DNA from: Neisseria dentiae
GTDB taxonomy: Bacteria; Pseudomonadota; Gammaproteobacteria; Burkholderiales; Neisseriaceae
Assembly: GCF_024580525.1 (NCBI RefSeq)
Contig: NZ_JANIKQ010000001.1
Span: forward strand, 1-64,000
Length of the DNA: 64,000 nt
Direction: 5' to 3'
The notes beneath the pieces are model-generated. The model worked only from the letters and a program-made list of their open reading frames with translations, searched no databases and was not told where the DNA came from. Position numbers and translations under genes: made by a program. This document shows, piece after piece, positions 6,979 through 16,041 of this stretch; the first letter of the stretch is position 1, and each line of letters starts with the position of its first letter.

Positions 6979-8235
6979 ATGTATAAATCTAAAAAAATAG
7001 ATTTCGTTGATCATCTGACAATAGCAGTAAAAATACTAACAGGCCTTATACCGTTTAGTATAATATTAGGTGGTTTTTTAACAAACAATTATTTAGATTT
7101 CATTCAACAGCCAAGTGTTTTTGCAGAAGTTATAAGCAATCCTTCCAGCCTGTCTGCAATATTAGTTGTTTTAGGCGTGTTTTTATTCTTATTTCTTATT
7201 GGATTTGCGACACCATACAGCTTTCTTTCATTCTTATCGGATATTGAGAAAAATAATTTTATTAACCGCATCAGAAAATCATGGTTAATTTTTATTCTAT
7301 CTTTTCCCTTGCTTATCTTTCTATGTCTTATCATTGCAATTATTTTATATGATTGTTGTGAAAAAGAATTACCAAATTGGGTTATAACGACATCGATGTG
7401 GGCAATGCTATTTTCTCCTATTATTACTTATATTATTATTTATATAATTTCATGGATTGCTTTCAAACGTAAAACCGATCAAAAAAATTCATGTATAAAA
7501 TCTAACCCATTGTACTCTTGTAAAGAATTTTTCATCTATCTGCTTCCTATTGCATTTTCTACTTTAGGTATGGCACCCATTCAAGTTTTAAGCATGCTTT
7601 CAACAGCAACATGGCTGCCTGAAGGAATGACACAATATTTATTTGTTATTATTTTCTGTGTATTATTATTTATAAATATTTGTGTAGCAATAGAGTATTT
7701 ATCATCATATTCTAAAAACAATAAAAACAATAAAAACAATAAAATTATTTTTGCCACTCCTTTTGTTTTTTCGATTTTGATAATCTTATTAGCTGCAATG
7801 TGGTCGAATAATTTTGCTTTACGCATGTTGATTCCTATACGCTTTGTTGAAACTCCTCAACATGCTGCATGGTACTTGCTGCATAATAATTTCCAAAGAA
7901 ACAATGGCCGCCAAGAAATAAATGGTATCGATAAAATGGATCTGCGCAGGCTGAAACAAAACTTTAGCTGTTCTGCATTATTAAATGAACAGATTAAAAC
8001 CGGTGAAGAAAAGAAGTCTGATTGTTCAACCCGGCCGGAGAAGCGGAATAATGCATTATATGGATATATGGCTTGGAATTTAGGCAATACCAAAGTATTT
8101 TGCCCTGCTACCGTACGCAATGATAAGGGAGATAAAGAAAGTAAAAAAATAGCTGATTACTGTGTCGTTATTAATGCAAATTCTTTACAAATTATGAATC
8201 CTCGATATATAGATATTATGCCTAAGGCAAGATAA
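6979..8235 (+). CDS. AT-rich orphan multi-pass membrane protein
   Basis: I do not recognise this 418-residue protein. I chose the ATG at 6979 because AGGAG lies nine bases before it; a TTG two codons upstream lacks spacing. About seven hydrophobic segments are visible between residues 15 and 290, including AILVVLGVFLFLFLIGFA and YLFVIIFCVLLFINICVAI. A polar region of roughly 125 residues follows, with several cysteines (NFSCSALL, SDCSTR, VFCPATV, DYCVVIN) that suggest a disulfide-bonded extracytoplasmic domain. An in-frame triple repeat of AAAACAATA-type 9-mers at 7714-7740 encodes a Lys-Asn-Asn run. Base composition is far more AT-rich than both neighbours, codon use favours A/T endings, and no uptake sequence lies inside, so acquisition from another organism is likely. 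A TATAAT lies at 6917-6922. Confidence 0.75.
   Translation: MYKSKKIDFVDHLTIAVKILTGLIPFSIILGGFLTNNYLDFIQQPSVFAEVISNPSSLSAILVVLGVFLFLFLIGFATPYSFLSFLSDIEKNNFINRIRKSWLIFILSFPLLIFLCLIIAIILYDCCEKELPNWVITTSMWAMLFSPIITYIIIYIISWIAFKRKTDQKNSCIKSNPLYSCKEFFIYLLPIAFSTLGMAPIQVLSMLSTATWLPEGMTQYLFVIIFCVLLFINICVAIEYLSSYSKNNKNNKNNKIIFATPFVFSILIILLAAMWSNNFALRMLIPIRFVETPQHAAWYLLHNNFQRNNGRQEINGIDKMDLRRLKQNFSCSALLNEQIKTGEEKKSDCSTRPEKRNNALYGYMAWNLGNTKVFCPATVRNDKGDKESKKIADYCVVINANSLQIMNPRYIDIMPKAR
7714..7740 (+). repeat. In-frame 9-bp tandem repeat, three copies
   Basis: The unit AAAAACAAT occurs three times in a row inside the AT-rich membrane protein gene and encodes part of a Lys/Asn-rich loop. Gain or loss of a unit by slippage would keep the frame. 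Confidence 0.7.
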
Positions 8236-8312
8236 TTACCCTTCTTAAGCTGTGTGTTTTTAGATAGTTTGCTAGAATTGAACTGTCTATTCTATTAGAT
8301 GAAAAAGCAACC

Positions 8313-9623
8313 ATGCTAGACCTGTTCTCCCGCCAGCCCGACGCCCCGCTCGCCGAACGCCTGCGCCCGCACTCGCTCGACGACGTTATCGGCCAGCAGC
8401 ACTTAATCGGTGAAGGCAAACCGCTGCGGATGGCGGTGGAAGGCGGCAAGCCGCATTCCATGCTGCTGTGGGGGCCGCCGGGCGTGGGCAAAACCACGCT
8501 GGCACGGATTTTGGCACAGAGTTTCAACGCCCAGTTTCTGCCCGTGTCGGCCGTGTTTTCGGGTGTGAAAGACATCCGCGAAGCCATTCTGAAAGCCGAA
8601 ACCGCCCTGCAACAGGGGCACTCGACGATTTTGTTTGTCGACGAAGTACACCGCTTCAACAAAGCCCAGCAGGATGCGTTTCTGCCCCATGTGGAAAGCG
8701 GCCTGCTTACCTTTATCGGCGCCACCACCGAAAACCCTTCGTTCGAAGTCAACCCCGCCCTATTGAGCCGCGCGCAGGTGTATGTGTTGCAGCCGCTCTC
8801 GGCGCAGGATTTGCAGCAACTGATTGATAAAGTGCTTGCCCTGCCCGATTACCAAGGCTTTGCCATTAACGGCGATGCCCGCGAACTGTTGTGCAACACC
8901 GCCGACGGCGACGCGCGCCGGCTGCTGAATCTGTTGGAACAACTGCTGCGCGCAGCCGCCACCCGCCGCCTGAACGAACTCACTCCCGAGTTTCTCGCCG
9001 AAAGCCTAGGCGCACAAATCCGCCGCTTCGACAAAGGCGGCGAGAGCTTTTACAACCAGATTTCCGCCCTGCACAAATCTGTGCGCGGCTCCCACCCCAA
9101 TGCCGCGCTGTATTGGTTTTGCCGTATGCTCGACGGCGGCGCCGACCCGCGCTACCTAGCCCGCCGCATCGTGCGCATGGCCTGGGAAGATATCGGCCTG
9201 GCCGACCCGCGCGCCATGCAGATTGCCAACGAGGCCGCCGCCACTTACGAGCGCTTGGGTTCGCCCGAAGGCGAACTCGCGCTGGCGCAGGCTGTGCTCT
9301 ATCTGGCCGCCGCCGCCAAATCCAACGCCGGCTACACGGCCTACAACCAAATGCGCGACTTCGTGAAAAACAACGCCAGCGACGAAGTGCCCGTGCATCT
9401 GCGCAACGCCCCCACCAAAATGATGAAAGAACTGGGCTATGGCCGCGAATACCGTTACGCCCACGACGAGCCGCACGCCTACGCCGCCGGCGAAAGCTAT
9501 ATGCCCGACGGCCTGGCCGAGCCGGATTTCTACCAACCCGTGCCGCGCGGCCTCGAAATCAAAATCGCCGAAAAACTCGCTTGGCTCAAACAGCTTGATG
9601 ACGAGGCAGGCAGCGGGCAGTGA
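8313..9623 (+). CDS. rarA: Replication-associated recombination protein A (AAA+ ATPase)
   Basis: RarA (MgsA) is a clamp-loader-like AAA+ ATPase that acts at stalled replication forks. The 436-residue product has Walker A GPPGVGKT at residues 54-61, Walker B ILFVDEVHRF and sensor 1 TFIGATTENPSFEVNPALLSRA, then the MgsA C-terminal tetramerisation region, recognisable by WEDIGLADPRAM and YLAAAAKSNAGY. The length matches the family. In many bacteria rarA follows lolA and precedes serS; here its upstream neighbour is the AT-rich orphan, so the locus may have been interrupted. A 17-bp uptake-sequence hairpin follows at 9695-9734. Confidence 0.95.
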   Translation: MLDLFSRQPDAPLAERLRPHSLDDVIGQQHLIGEGKPLRMAVEGGKPHSMLLWGPPGVGKTTLARILAQSFNAQFLPVSAVFSGVKDIREAILKAETALQQGHSTILFVDEVHRFNKAQQDAFLPHVESGLLTFIGATTENPSFEVNPALLSRAQVYVLQPLSAQDLQQLIDKVLALPDYQGFAINGDARELLCNTADGDARRLLNLLEQLLRAAATRRLNELTPEFLAESLGAQIRRFDKGGESFYNQISALHKSVRGSHPNAALYWFCRMLDGGADPRYLARRIVRMAWEDIGLADPRAMQIANEAAATYERLGSPEGELALAQAVLYLAAAAKSNAGYTAYNQMRDFVKNNASDEVPVHLRNAPTKMMKELGYGREYRYAHDEPHAYAAGESYMPDGLAEPDFYQPVPRGLEIKIAEKLAWLKQLDDEAGSGQ

Positions 9624-9694
9624 TGTTGGAATCCGGTCGGCATTCGAAGCCGAATATGATTCAAATGTTTAAAAAACGATAAGGCTTTCAAAGG

Positions 9695-9734
9695 CTTCAG
9701 GCCGTCTGAAATATTATTTTCAGACGGCCTGAAG
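9695..9734 (+). terminator. DUS-pair terminator after rarA
   Basis: Inverted uptake sequences extend to a 17-bp stem (CTTCAGGCCGTCTGAAA and its complement) with a six-base loop. It abuts the IS-derived element that starts at 9735. Confidence 0.75.
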
Positions 9735-9938
9735 TGTGGGAAAAGGTCGGGTTGTTTACACTTTTTATGCTAAACGACTTTTATTTTTTGCTGGAATGAT
9801 GGTTTCGTGATTTTTGAGCATTCTCAAGAACGATGCGGCTCCGCCGCGCCTTTCGGCATTCTTGACAACCCTCAAAAATCCCAAAATGGGCCTGCATGCA
9901 AAAAACGGAAAGTGTAAACAACGCTGGAATTTCCTACA
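9735..9938. mobile_element. 204-bp IS481-related element without transposase (MITE-like)
   Basis: The left end (9735-9761) and right end (9912-9938) are inverted versions of one another, sharing TGT-GGAAA and GTTGTTTACAC. The left end differs at only two of 27 bases from the IS end at 145-171. The 150 bases between them contain no transposase frame but an imperfect hairpin (GATTTTTGAG near 9808 against CTCAAAAATC near 9871). It is therefore an internally deleted IS or a MITE that could be mobilised by the full element. No clear target duplication is visible. Confidence 0.7.
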
Positions 9939-9989
9939 CCTATATGCCAATAATTTAAATCTCAGTTTATCTGGCACAACCGCTTATTG

Positions 9990-11222
9990 CTATGCACGCT
10001 GTACTTTGCTTTCGCGAATCGGCAGGTTCAATAACGCTGCCGCAGCGGCCAGCGCCATGTCGGCATACCACATCCAGCCGTAATCGCCGAATGCCGTGAT
10101 GGCCCAGCCGCCCAAATAAGCGCCGAAAAATCCGCCGATTTGGTGCGACAGCAGGGTTAAGCCGAACAGAGTGGCCAAATAGCGTATGCCGAACAGTTTG
10201 CCGACGATGGCGGCGGTGGGCGGCACGGTGGCCAGCCACGTTAACCCCAGCCCTGCTGCGAACAGGTAAAACGTTACGTCGGTGCGTGGCATGGCCAGAT
10301 ATGCCGCAATCAGCAGTGCACGCGAGCCATACATCCAAAACAGCAGATATTTGCTGCGCCAGCGGCCGACCGCCCACCCTACCATCAGGCTGCCGATAAC
10401 ATTGGTGAGGCCGATAATCGCCAACGACCACGAAGCCACGGCGGGCGGCAGGCCGCACAACGCCACTTCGGAAGGCAGGTGCGTTACCAGAAAGGCGATA
10501 TGGAAGCCGCAGGTGAAAAAGCCCAGATGCAGCAGAATATAGCTGCGGTCTTTAAACGACTGCGCCAAAGCCTGTTTTAAAGTTTGGCCGCTGTTTGCCG
10601 CAGAGGCCGTCTGAACCGCAGCATCGGCATCGCCGCGCGTGAGCCAGCGCGAAACGGGAATCACCAGCAGGCTGATGGCCGCCAGCGCATACATCGCGCC
10701 GCGCCAGCCGGCGGCAGGCAGGAAAATCAGCCCCTGCACAACCGGTGCGAACAGAAACTGCCCGAACGAGCCGCCCGCGTTCACGATGCCCGAAGCCGTG
10801 CCGCGCATCTGCGGCGGCACTTTGTTGGCCACTTGGCTCATCAGAATCGAAAAGCTGCCCGCCCCGGCCCCGAAGGCAATCATCACGCCCACCGTTAGGG
10901 TCAGTCCCCAAGTGGTAGGCAGCCACGGCACCAGCGCGCAACCGGCGGCCAGCAGCAGCGTTCCCCAAAAAATCACCGGCCATGCGCCGAAGCGGTCGGC
11001 AAGCGCGCCGGTCAGCGGCTGCGATACGCCCCACATCAGCTGCGTTACCGCCATTGCAAAGCTGATACCGGTGATGCTCAAAGCGGTATCGCGCACCATG
11101 GGCTGCACAAACAGCCCCAGCGACATCCTGATGCCCATGGTAATCATCAGCACCGAAGCCGCCGCCAAAACCAGCAGCCATAAATAACGCAGGGTGTGCG
11201 GGTGTGATTGGATTGTGTCCAT
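9990..11222 (-). CDS. Major facilitator superfamily transporter
   Basis: The 410-residue protein has about twelve hydrophobic segments in two halves. The MFS signature between segments 2 and 3 reads GALADRFGAWPV, and the family's later motif region is around VGWAVGRWRSKYL. The N-terminal half carries a Gly-rich GMRMSLG-like region (MGIRMSLGLFVQPM), which is common in the oxalate/formate and cyanate-type MFS groups and in uncharacterised 'MFS transporter' genes of beta-proteobacteria. The substrate cannot be read from sequence. It lies alone on the minus strand, divergent from an SLC13 symporter gene. An uptake sequence is translated inside it (near 10603-10614). Confidence 0.85.
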   Translation of the reverse strand: MDTIQSHPHTLRYLWLLVLAAASVLMITMGIRMSLGLFVQPMVRDTALSITGISFAMAVTQLMWGVSQPLTGALADRFGAWPVIFWGTLLLAAGCALVPWLPTTWGLTLTVGVMIAFGAGAGSFSILMSQVANKVPPQMRGTASGIVNAGGSFGQFLFAPVVQGLIFLPAAGWRGAMYALAAISLLVIPVSRWLTRGDADAAVQTASAANSGQTLKQALAQSFKDRSYILLHLGFFTCGFHIAFLVTHLPSEVALCGLPPAVASWSLAIIGLTNVIGSLMVGWAVGRWRSKYLLFWMYGSRALLIAAYLAMPRTDVTFYLFAAGLGLTWLATVPPTAAIVGKLFGIRYLATLFGLTLLSHQIGGFFGAYLGGWAITAFGDYGWMWYADMALAAAAALLNLPIRESKVQRA

Positions 11223-11438
11223 ACTTTACACTTTCTGTTTATTGCCGCCGTAATATTGCACAACAAGGGCGGTTATAGCGAAGGCCGTCTGAAAAAGCAA
11301 GGGCGCAGGTGCTTTGCCGGAAAGGTTTGTTTACAGATTCTTTACAGCTACATCGGCTTACACTTATACTGCCTTTCCAATCTCAGCGTCCGGCGGCACC
11401 CCCGCCAACCTATTTTCCAACAAACAGGAAACTACACC

Positions 11439-12842
11439 ATGACTCCTGATAAAAACCGACCCGAAAACATCGAGTTGCTCAGCGCGCAGGCACCGATAAC
11501 CGATTTCAAAGGCCTGTTCACCGCCATTATCGCAGCCATCGTCAGCTTCGGCATCTACCATATCCTGCCCTACGACACCAACGCCAACAAAGGCATTGCT
11601 GTGTTGGTGTTTGTGGCGATTATGTGGTTTACCGAAGCGGTGCACATCACCGTAACCGCGCTGATGGTGCCGCTGCTGTCCGTGCTGTTGGGCTTCCCCG
11701 ACATGGACATCAAAAAGGCCATGAGCAGCTTTTCCGACCCGATTATCTATATCTTTTTCGGCGGCTTCGCACTCGCCGCAGCCCTGCATATGCAGCGGCT
11801 CGACCGCAAAATCGCCGTATGGCTGATTTCGCTTTCGCGCGGCAATATGAAAGTGGCGGTGTTGATGCTGTTTTTCGTAACCGCTTTCTTATCGATGTGG
11901 ATCAGCAACACCGCCACCGCCGCCATGATGCTGCCGCTGGCCATGGGTATGATGGATCACCTTGATAGAGAAAAAGAGCGCAAAACCTTTGTGTTCGTGC
12001 TGCTCGGCATCGCCTACTGCGCGAGCATCGGCGGTTTGGGCACCATCGTCGGTTCGCCGCCCAACGCCATCGCCGCCAAAGCGTTGGATCTGGACTTTAT
12101 GGGCTGGATGAAAATGGGCCTGCCCATGATGCTGCTGATGCTGCCGCTGATGCTGTTTTCACTCTATATCATTTTGCGCCCCAATCTGAGCGAGCGCGTG
12201 GAAGTAAAAGCCGAACATATTCCGTGGACGCTGCACCGCGTGCTGGCCATGCTGATTTTCATCGCCACCGCCACCGCGTGGATATTCGGCTCGAAAATCA
12301 AAGACGTATTCAGCATTTCCAACCCCGACACCGTTGTTGCGCTGACTGCCGCCGTTGCCGTGGTGGTGTTGGGCGTGGCGCGCTGGAAAGAAGTGGCCCG
12401 CAATACCGACTGGGGTGTGCTGATGCTCTTCGGCGGCGGTATCTGCCTGAGCAATCTGATGCAGGTTTCCGGTGCTTCCGAAGCCATCGGCCAACAGGTT
12501 GCCACCACTTTTGCTTTGGCCCATCCGCTGATTGTGATTTTCATCGTGGCCACTTTCATCATCTTCTTAACCGAATTCACCAGCAACACCGCCTCTGCCG
12601 CGCTGCTGGTACCGATTTTCGCCGGCGTGGCCACGCAAATGGGGCTGCCGAAAGAAGTGATGGTGTTTGTGATCGGCGTCGGCGCCTCTTGCGCCTTTAT
12701 GCTGCCGGTTGCCACCCCGCCCAACGCCATCGTGTTCGGCACAGGGTTGGTGAAACAGAAAGATATGATGCGCGTGGGTTTGCTGCTGAATATCCTCTGT
12801 ATCTTCCTCGTTGCTTTGTGGGCTTACGCGTTCTACGCTTAA
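11439..12842 (+). CDS. SLC13/DASS family sodium-coupled anion symporter
   Basis: This 467-residue inner-membrane protein belongs to the divalent-anion:sodium symporters (VcINDY/SLC13), which import succinate, malate or related dicarboxylates. I chose the ATG at 11439 with AGGAA eight bases upstream; a longer frame from 11208 would add 77 unlikely residues. Both substrate/sodium-binding signatures are present: SNTATAAMMLP with GSPPNAIA in the first half and SNTASAALLVP with TPPNAIVFGTG in the second half. These SNT repeats are hallmarks of the family. The exact substrate is not decidable; the decayed malic enzyme at 57515 is 45 kb away and not evidence. An uptake-sequence hairpin follows. Confidence 0.88.
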   Translation: MTPDKNRPENIELLSAQAPITDFKGLFTAIIAAIVSFGIYHILPYDTNANKGIAVLVFVAIMWFTEAVHITVTALMVPLLSVLLGFPDMDIKKAMSSFSDPIIYIFFGGFALAAALHMQRLDRKIAVWLISLSRGNMKVAVLMLFFVTAFLSMWISNTATAAMMLPLAMGMMDHLDREKERKTFVFVLLGIAYCASIGGLGTIVGSPPNAIAAKALDLDFMGWMKMGLPMMLLMLPLMLFSLYIILRPNLSERVEVKAEHIPWTLHRVLAMLIFIATATAWIFGSKIKDVFSISNPDTVVALTAAVAVVVLGVARWKEVARNTDWGVLMLFGGGICLSNLMQVSGASEAIGQQVATTFALAHPLIVIFIVATFIIFLTEFTSNTASAALLVPIFAGVATQMGLPKEVMVFVIGVGASCAFMLPVATPPNAIVFGTGLVKQKDMMRVGLLLNILCIFLVALWAYAFYA

Positions 12843-12861
12843 ACCCTTGAAGTGGTAACAA

Positions 12862-12895
12862 ACAGGCCGTCTGAAAATGTTTTCAGACGGCCTGT
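12862..12895 (+). terminator. DUS-pair terminator after the SLC13 gene
   Basis: Inverted uptake sequences form a 16-bp perfect stem with a two-base loop 20 bases past the stop codon. Confidence 0.75.
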
Positions 12896-13020
12896 AAGCT
12901 TTGTTGGAACGCCCGCATTGTTGCTGTTGCAAACCCGAAATCAAATGTTTTTTGCGCCAACGGGATTCTTGAATCCGGTAAGCCGCCGTATTTCCATCGA
13001 TATCAAGTCGGCGGACGCCG

Positions 13021-13770
13021 TTAACCGTGCTTCCACCAGTTGCCCAGTTTGCGCGAACCGCTGTCGAGCGCCCAGCCGATTAAGCCGATTAACACGATGG
13101 CGGCCATCAGCTCCGAATAAGCCAGACGGTCGCGGGTATCGAGAATAAAATAACCCAACCCCTCGTTTACGCCCAGCATTTCGCACGGCACCAGCACAAC
13201 CCACACGATGCCGATGGCCAGCCGCAGGCCGTTCAGAATATCGCCGGTTACTGCGGGCAACATGATTTTAAACAGCATTTCGCCCTTGGTGGCCGAAAGC
13301 GAGCGCCCCAGCTCCAGCCACTGTTTGTTGATGTTTTTCACGCCCGATGCGGTGTTGAGGATAATCGGCCACACGGCGGCAAAGGCAAGCAGGAAATAAA
13401 TCGGCGCATCGCCGATGCCGAACAGCATCACCACCACCGGCATCCACGAAAGCGGCGAAATCATGCGCAGAAACTGGAAAGCGGGGCTGGCGGCCTGCTC
13501 GGTTTTGGGCGACAGCCCCAACGCAAACCCCACCGGCACGCCGATTAGCAGCGCGAAAAACAAGCCCACAAACACGCGCTGCAAACTCGCCCAGATATGC
13601 GGCCACAACTGGCCGTCTGAAAGCAGAACGCCGAGATTGCCCAACGCCGGCGCAGGTGCGAGCAGGTTGGCCAGCGGCATATTCTGCGCCAACAGCACGG
13701 CACCGGCCTGCCAAACGGCCAGCAAGGCCAGCAGCCCTAATCCACCGAGCAGATAGTTGTTTGACTTCAT
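13021..13770 (-). CDS. ABC transporter permease, nitrate/sulfonate/taurine type
   Basis: The 249-residue product is an inner-membrane permease of the SsuC/TauC/NrtB family with about six hydrophobic segments. The EAA-type cytoplasmic loop that contacts the ATPase reads LELGRSLSATKGEMLFKIMLPA, with the usual G-x(7-11)-LP pattern. It is the last gene of a minus-strand operon: AhpD-like protein, flavoprotein, ATPase, substrate-binding protein, permease. A DUS pair lies between it and the binding-protein gene. The imported compound is not determined; relatives take up taurine, alkanesulfonates, nitrate, thiamine precursors or riboflavin. Confidence 0.87.
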   Translation of the reverse strand: MKSNNYLLGGLGLLALLAVWQAGAVLLAQNMPLANLLAPAPALGNLGVLLSDGQLWPHIWASLQRVFVGLFFALLIGVPVGFALGLSPKTEQAASPAFQFLRMISPLSWMPVVVMLFGIGDAPIYFLLAFAAVWPIILNTASGVKNINKQWLELGRSLSATKGEMLFKIMLPAVTGDILNGLRLAIGIVWVVLVPCEMLGVNEGLGYFILDTRDRLAYSELMAAIVLIGLIGWALDSGSRKLGNWWKHG

Positions 13771-13799
13771 GGTTTTCCTTTTATTTCCAATGATATGTG

Positions 13800-13839
13800 T
13801 TCAGACGGCCTGCTGCCTTTTGCTTGGAGGCCGTCTGAA
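13800..13839 (-). terminator. DUS-pair hairpin between binding-protein and permease genes
   Basis: Inverted uptake sequences form a 12-bp stem with a 16-base loop. It lies inside the operon, so it may weaken rather than end transcription. Confidence 0.45.
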
Positions 13840-13951
13840 AATATTCCGCATACCGCACCGCAGGGTTGGCACGGCACGCACGGCTGTTAAGCAAGATATT
13901 GCGTTTAAGATTTTGCCGGTAAACAAACGGGGTTTGTTATTTCAAACGGCC

Positions 13952-15118
13952 TCAGATTTCAAACACTTCTTTCCTATTTAAACCCTGCAAGCCGAACACC
14001 TGCATCATTTCAGACGGCCTTAACGCCGCTTCCACAAAGCGCGTGTCAAACAGCTCTTTCGCCGCTTCGGCGGGGTTCAACGCCTGCAAAAACGTGTTCA
14101 CGCCCGCCAGATGGGTTTGCTGCAACAGCGTAACCAGCATTTCGCTATACGACTGAAACGGGTAAGGTTGGAAATCGATGCGCTTCTGATGCCAATCAAG
14201 GTGCCTGATGGCGCCGTCGCGTTCATATTTGCCCCACGCCACCGGCTCGGGCTGCAACACGCTGCGCAACACTTTCGCATCGTGCGGGGTGTATTTCTGC
14301 ACGCCCTGTTTGGCCAGCAGGTTGGCGGTTTCGATGCGGTGGCTTTTCGCCCATGCGGCGGCCTGCACCAGCGAAGTAACCACCTTTTGCACCCATTCGG
14401 GGCGGTTTTGGATATCGTGGTCGTGCATCATCGAAAGGCAGCAGGCGTGGTCTTTCCAAATATCGCCCGAAAAGCGCAGCACCCTGCCCACACCCTTGGC
14501 TTCGGCCAGCGCGTTAAACGGCTCGGCCACGATAAAGCCCGCAATCTGCTTGGAAGCCAGCCCCGGCACCATATCCGAAGGCGGCATCACCGTTAGCCGC
14601 ACCTGACCCTGCCGCGGGTTTTTCTCCACCACCTGCAAACCGGCCCGCCGTATCATCTGCTGCACAATCACGTTGTGTATCGAATACCAAAACGGTATCG
14701 CCACCGTCTGCCCCTGCAAATCGCCCACGCTTTGAATGTCGGGGCGCACGGTCAGCGCGGAGCCGCAGGTGTGGTTCCACATCAGCGCGCGAACGGGGGC
14801 TTGGCTGCCGTAGCGCATCCACACGCTCATCGGCGAGAGTACGTGAATCAAATTCACCTGCCCGCTTAAAAACGCTTCCACCAGGCTTGCCCAAGAGCGG
14901 AACAAAACAGGTTTCACGGTTTCCACGCCGTTTTGCCGGAACAGCCCCGTGCCGTGCGCCACCAACAGCGGCGTGGCGTCGAGAATCGGCAGGTAGCCGA
15001 TGGTAAGCGGTGCGTTTGGATCGGCGGCGGCGCGTTTGGAACAGGCTTGCAGCAGCGGCAGCGCGGCAGCGGCGCCGAATAAGGCGGAAAGTTTGAGGAA
15101 ATCGCGGCGGGTGTGCAT
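13952..15118 (-). CDS. ABC transporter substrate-binding lipoprotein (NMT1/SsuA-like) with Tat signal
   Basis: The 388-residue protein starts with a twin-arginine motif (RRDFLKL at residues 4-10), a hydrophobic stretch and a lipobox ending at Cys26 (LLQAC), so it is probably exported folded by Tat and then lipid-anchored. The mature part matches the NMT1/SsuA-type periplasmic-binding fold: LTIGYLPILDATPLLVAHGTGLFRQNGVE is the typical first lobe. These proteins capture sulfonates, nitrate, pyrimidines or similar small ligands. It is encoded between the ATPase and permease genes of the same importer. A DUS lies within the last codons (near 14007), giving the translated RPSE. Confidence 0.87.
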   Translation of the reverse strand: MHTRRDFLKLSALFGAAAALPLLQACSKRAAADPNAPLTIGYLPILDATPLLVAHGTGLFRQNGVETVKPVLFRSWASLVEAFLSGQVNLIHVLSPMSVWMRYGSQAPVRALMWNHTCGSALTVRPDIQSVGDLQGQTVAIPFWYSIHNVIVQQMIRRAGLQVVEKNPRQGQVRLTVMPPSDMVPGLASKQIAGFIVAEPFNALAEAKGVGRVLRFSGDIWKDHACCLSMMHDHDIQNRPEWVQKVVTSLVQAAAWAKSHRIETANLLAKQGVQKYTPHDAKVLRSVLQPEPVAWGKYERDGAIRHLDWHQKRIDFQPYPFQSYSEMLVTLLQQTHLAGVNTFLQALNPAEAAKELFDTRFVEAALRPSEMMQVFGLQGLNRKEVFEI

Positions 15119-15206
15119 AAGGTCTTTGTATCAATCTTGAATGAATGCGGTGTGTGAAACGGCTTTTATCGGCTTTCAGACGGCCTGTCATGTTTGAAAA
15201 CGCAAT

Positions 15207-16007
15207 CTAAATCACAAAATCCACCGTTTTGGCCTGCATACTGTATTGCTGCGCGTGATGCAGCGACTGCAAAATTTCGCCGCGCATGGCGTTCATCTCC
15301 CACAGTTTGTCGTGGCGCGGGAAGGCGTGCTGAGGCTGCCAGGTGCCGAGGATGCGGCCGGGGGTTTGGCCGATTAACACGATGCGGTCGGATACCAGTA
15401 GGGCTTCGTCGATGTCGTGCGTTACCATCACGGCGGCGGTTTGGTGGCGGCTCACGATTTCGCGCAGCAAATCCTGCATTTGCGCGCGGATCACTTCGTC
15501 GAGCGCGGAAAACGGTTCGTCGAGCAGCAGCACCTGCGGCTGGCGCGCCAGCGCGCGGGCAAGGGATACGCGCTGCGCCATGCCGCCCGAAAGTGCGGCC
15601 GGAAACCGGTCGGCCGCATGGCTCAGCCCCACTTCGGCCAGCGCGTCTTCCACACGGCATTTCAATTCGGCTTTGCCGATATGCGGCTGTTTTTTGAAGT
15701 CCAAACCGAAAGCAACGTTGTCGCGCACGTTCAGCCACGGCAGCAGAGAGGCCGTCTGAAACACGAAGCCTACGCGCGGGTGCGGCTTTTCCACGTTTTC
15801 GCCCAACAGCGAAACGCTGCCTTGCAGCGGGCGGTTCAGCCCCGCCAGCACGCGCAGCAGCGAAGATTTGCCTACGCCGCTGGGGCCGAGCAGGCTCACC
15901 AGCTCGCCCTGCGCCACGGTGAGGGAAAAATCTTGCAGAATGGTTTTCAGACGGCCTTGCTCTTGGTAGCCGAGGGAAAGGTTGTCAACGGAAAGTGCGG
16001 CGGTCAT
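15207..16007 (-). CDS. ABC transporter ATP-binding protein, nitrate/sulfonate/taurine type
   Basis: The 266-residue ATPase has Walker A GPSGVGKSS at residues 41-49, Q-loop FQTASLLPW, signature LSGGMAQRVSLARAL, Walker B VLLLDEPFSALD and the switch histidine in MVTHDIDEA. The DIDEA end and overall length are typical of SsuB/TauB/NrtD-type ATPases. It works with the permease at 13021 and the Tat-exported binding protein at 13952. The gap to the upstream flavoprotein gene contains a palindromic repeat and an uptake-sequence hairpin, so it may have its own promoter or depend on read-through. Confidence 0.9.
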   Translation of the reverse strand: MTAALSVDNLSLGYQEQGRLKTILQDFSLTVAQGELVSLLGPSGVGKSSLLRVLAGLNRPLQGSVSLLGENVEKPHPRVGFVFQTASLLPWLNVRDNVAFGLDFKKQPHIGKAELKCRVEDALAEVGLSHAADRFPAALSGGMAQRVSLARALARQPQVLLLDEPFSALDEVIRAQMQDLLREIVSRHQTAAVMVTHDIDEALLVSDRIVLIGQTPGRILGTWQPQHAFPRHDKLWEMNAMRGEILQSLHHAQQYSMQAKTVDFVI

Positions 16008-16041
16008 GGTTTTGCCTTGCGTGTCGTGTCGGGAGCAGTTC

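Noticed and set aside
11208..11438. A longer N-terminus for the SLC13 symporter from 11208
   Set aside because: The additional 77 residues do not fit a membrane-protein start, and a better ribosome site precedes the ATG at 11439.
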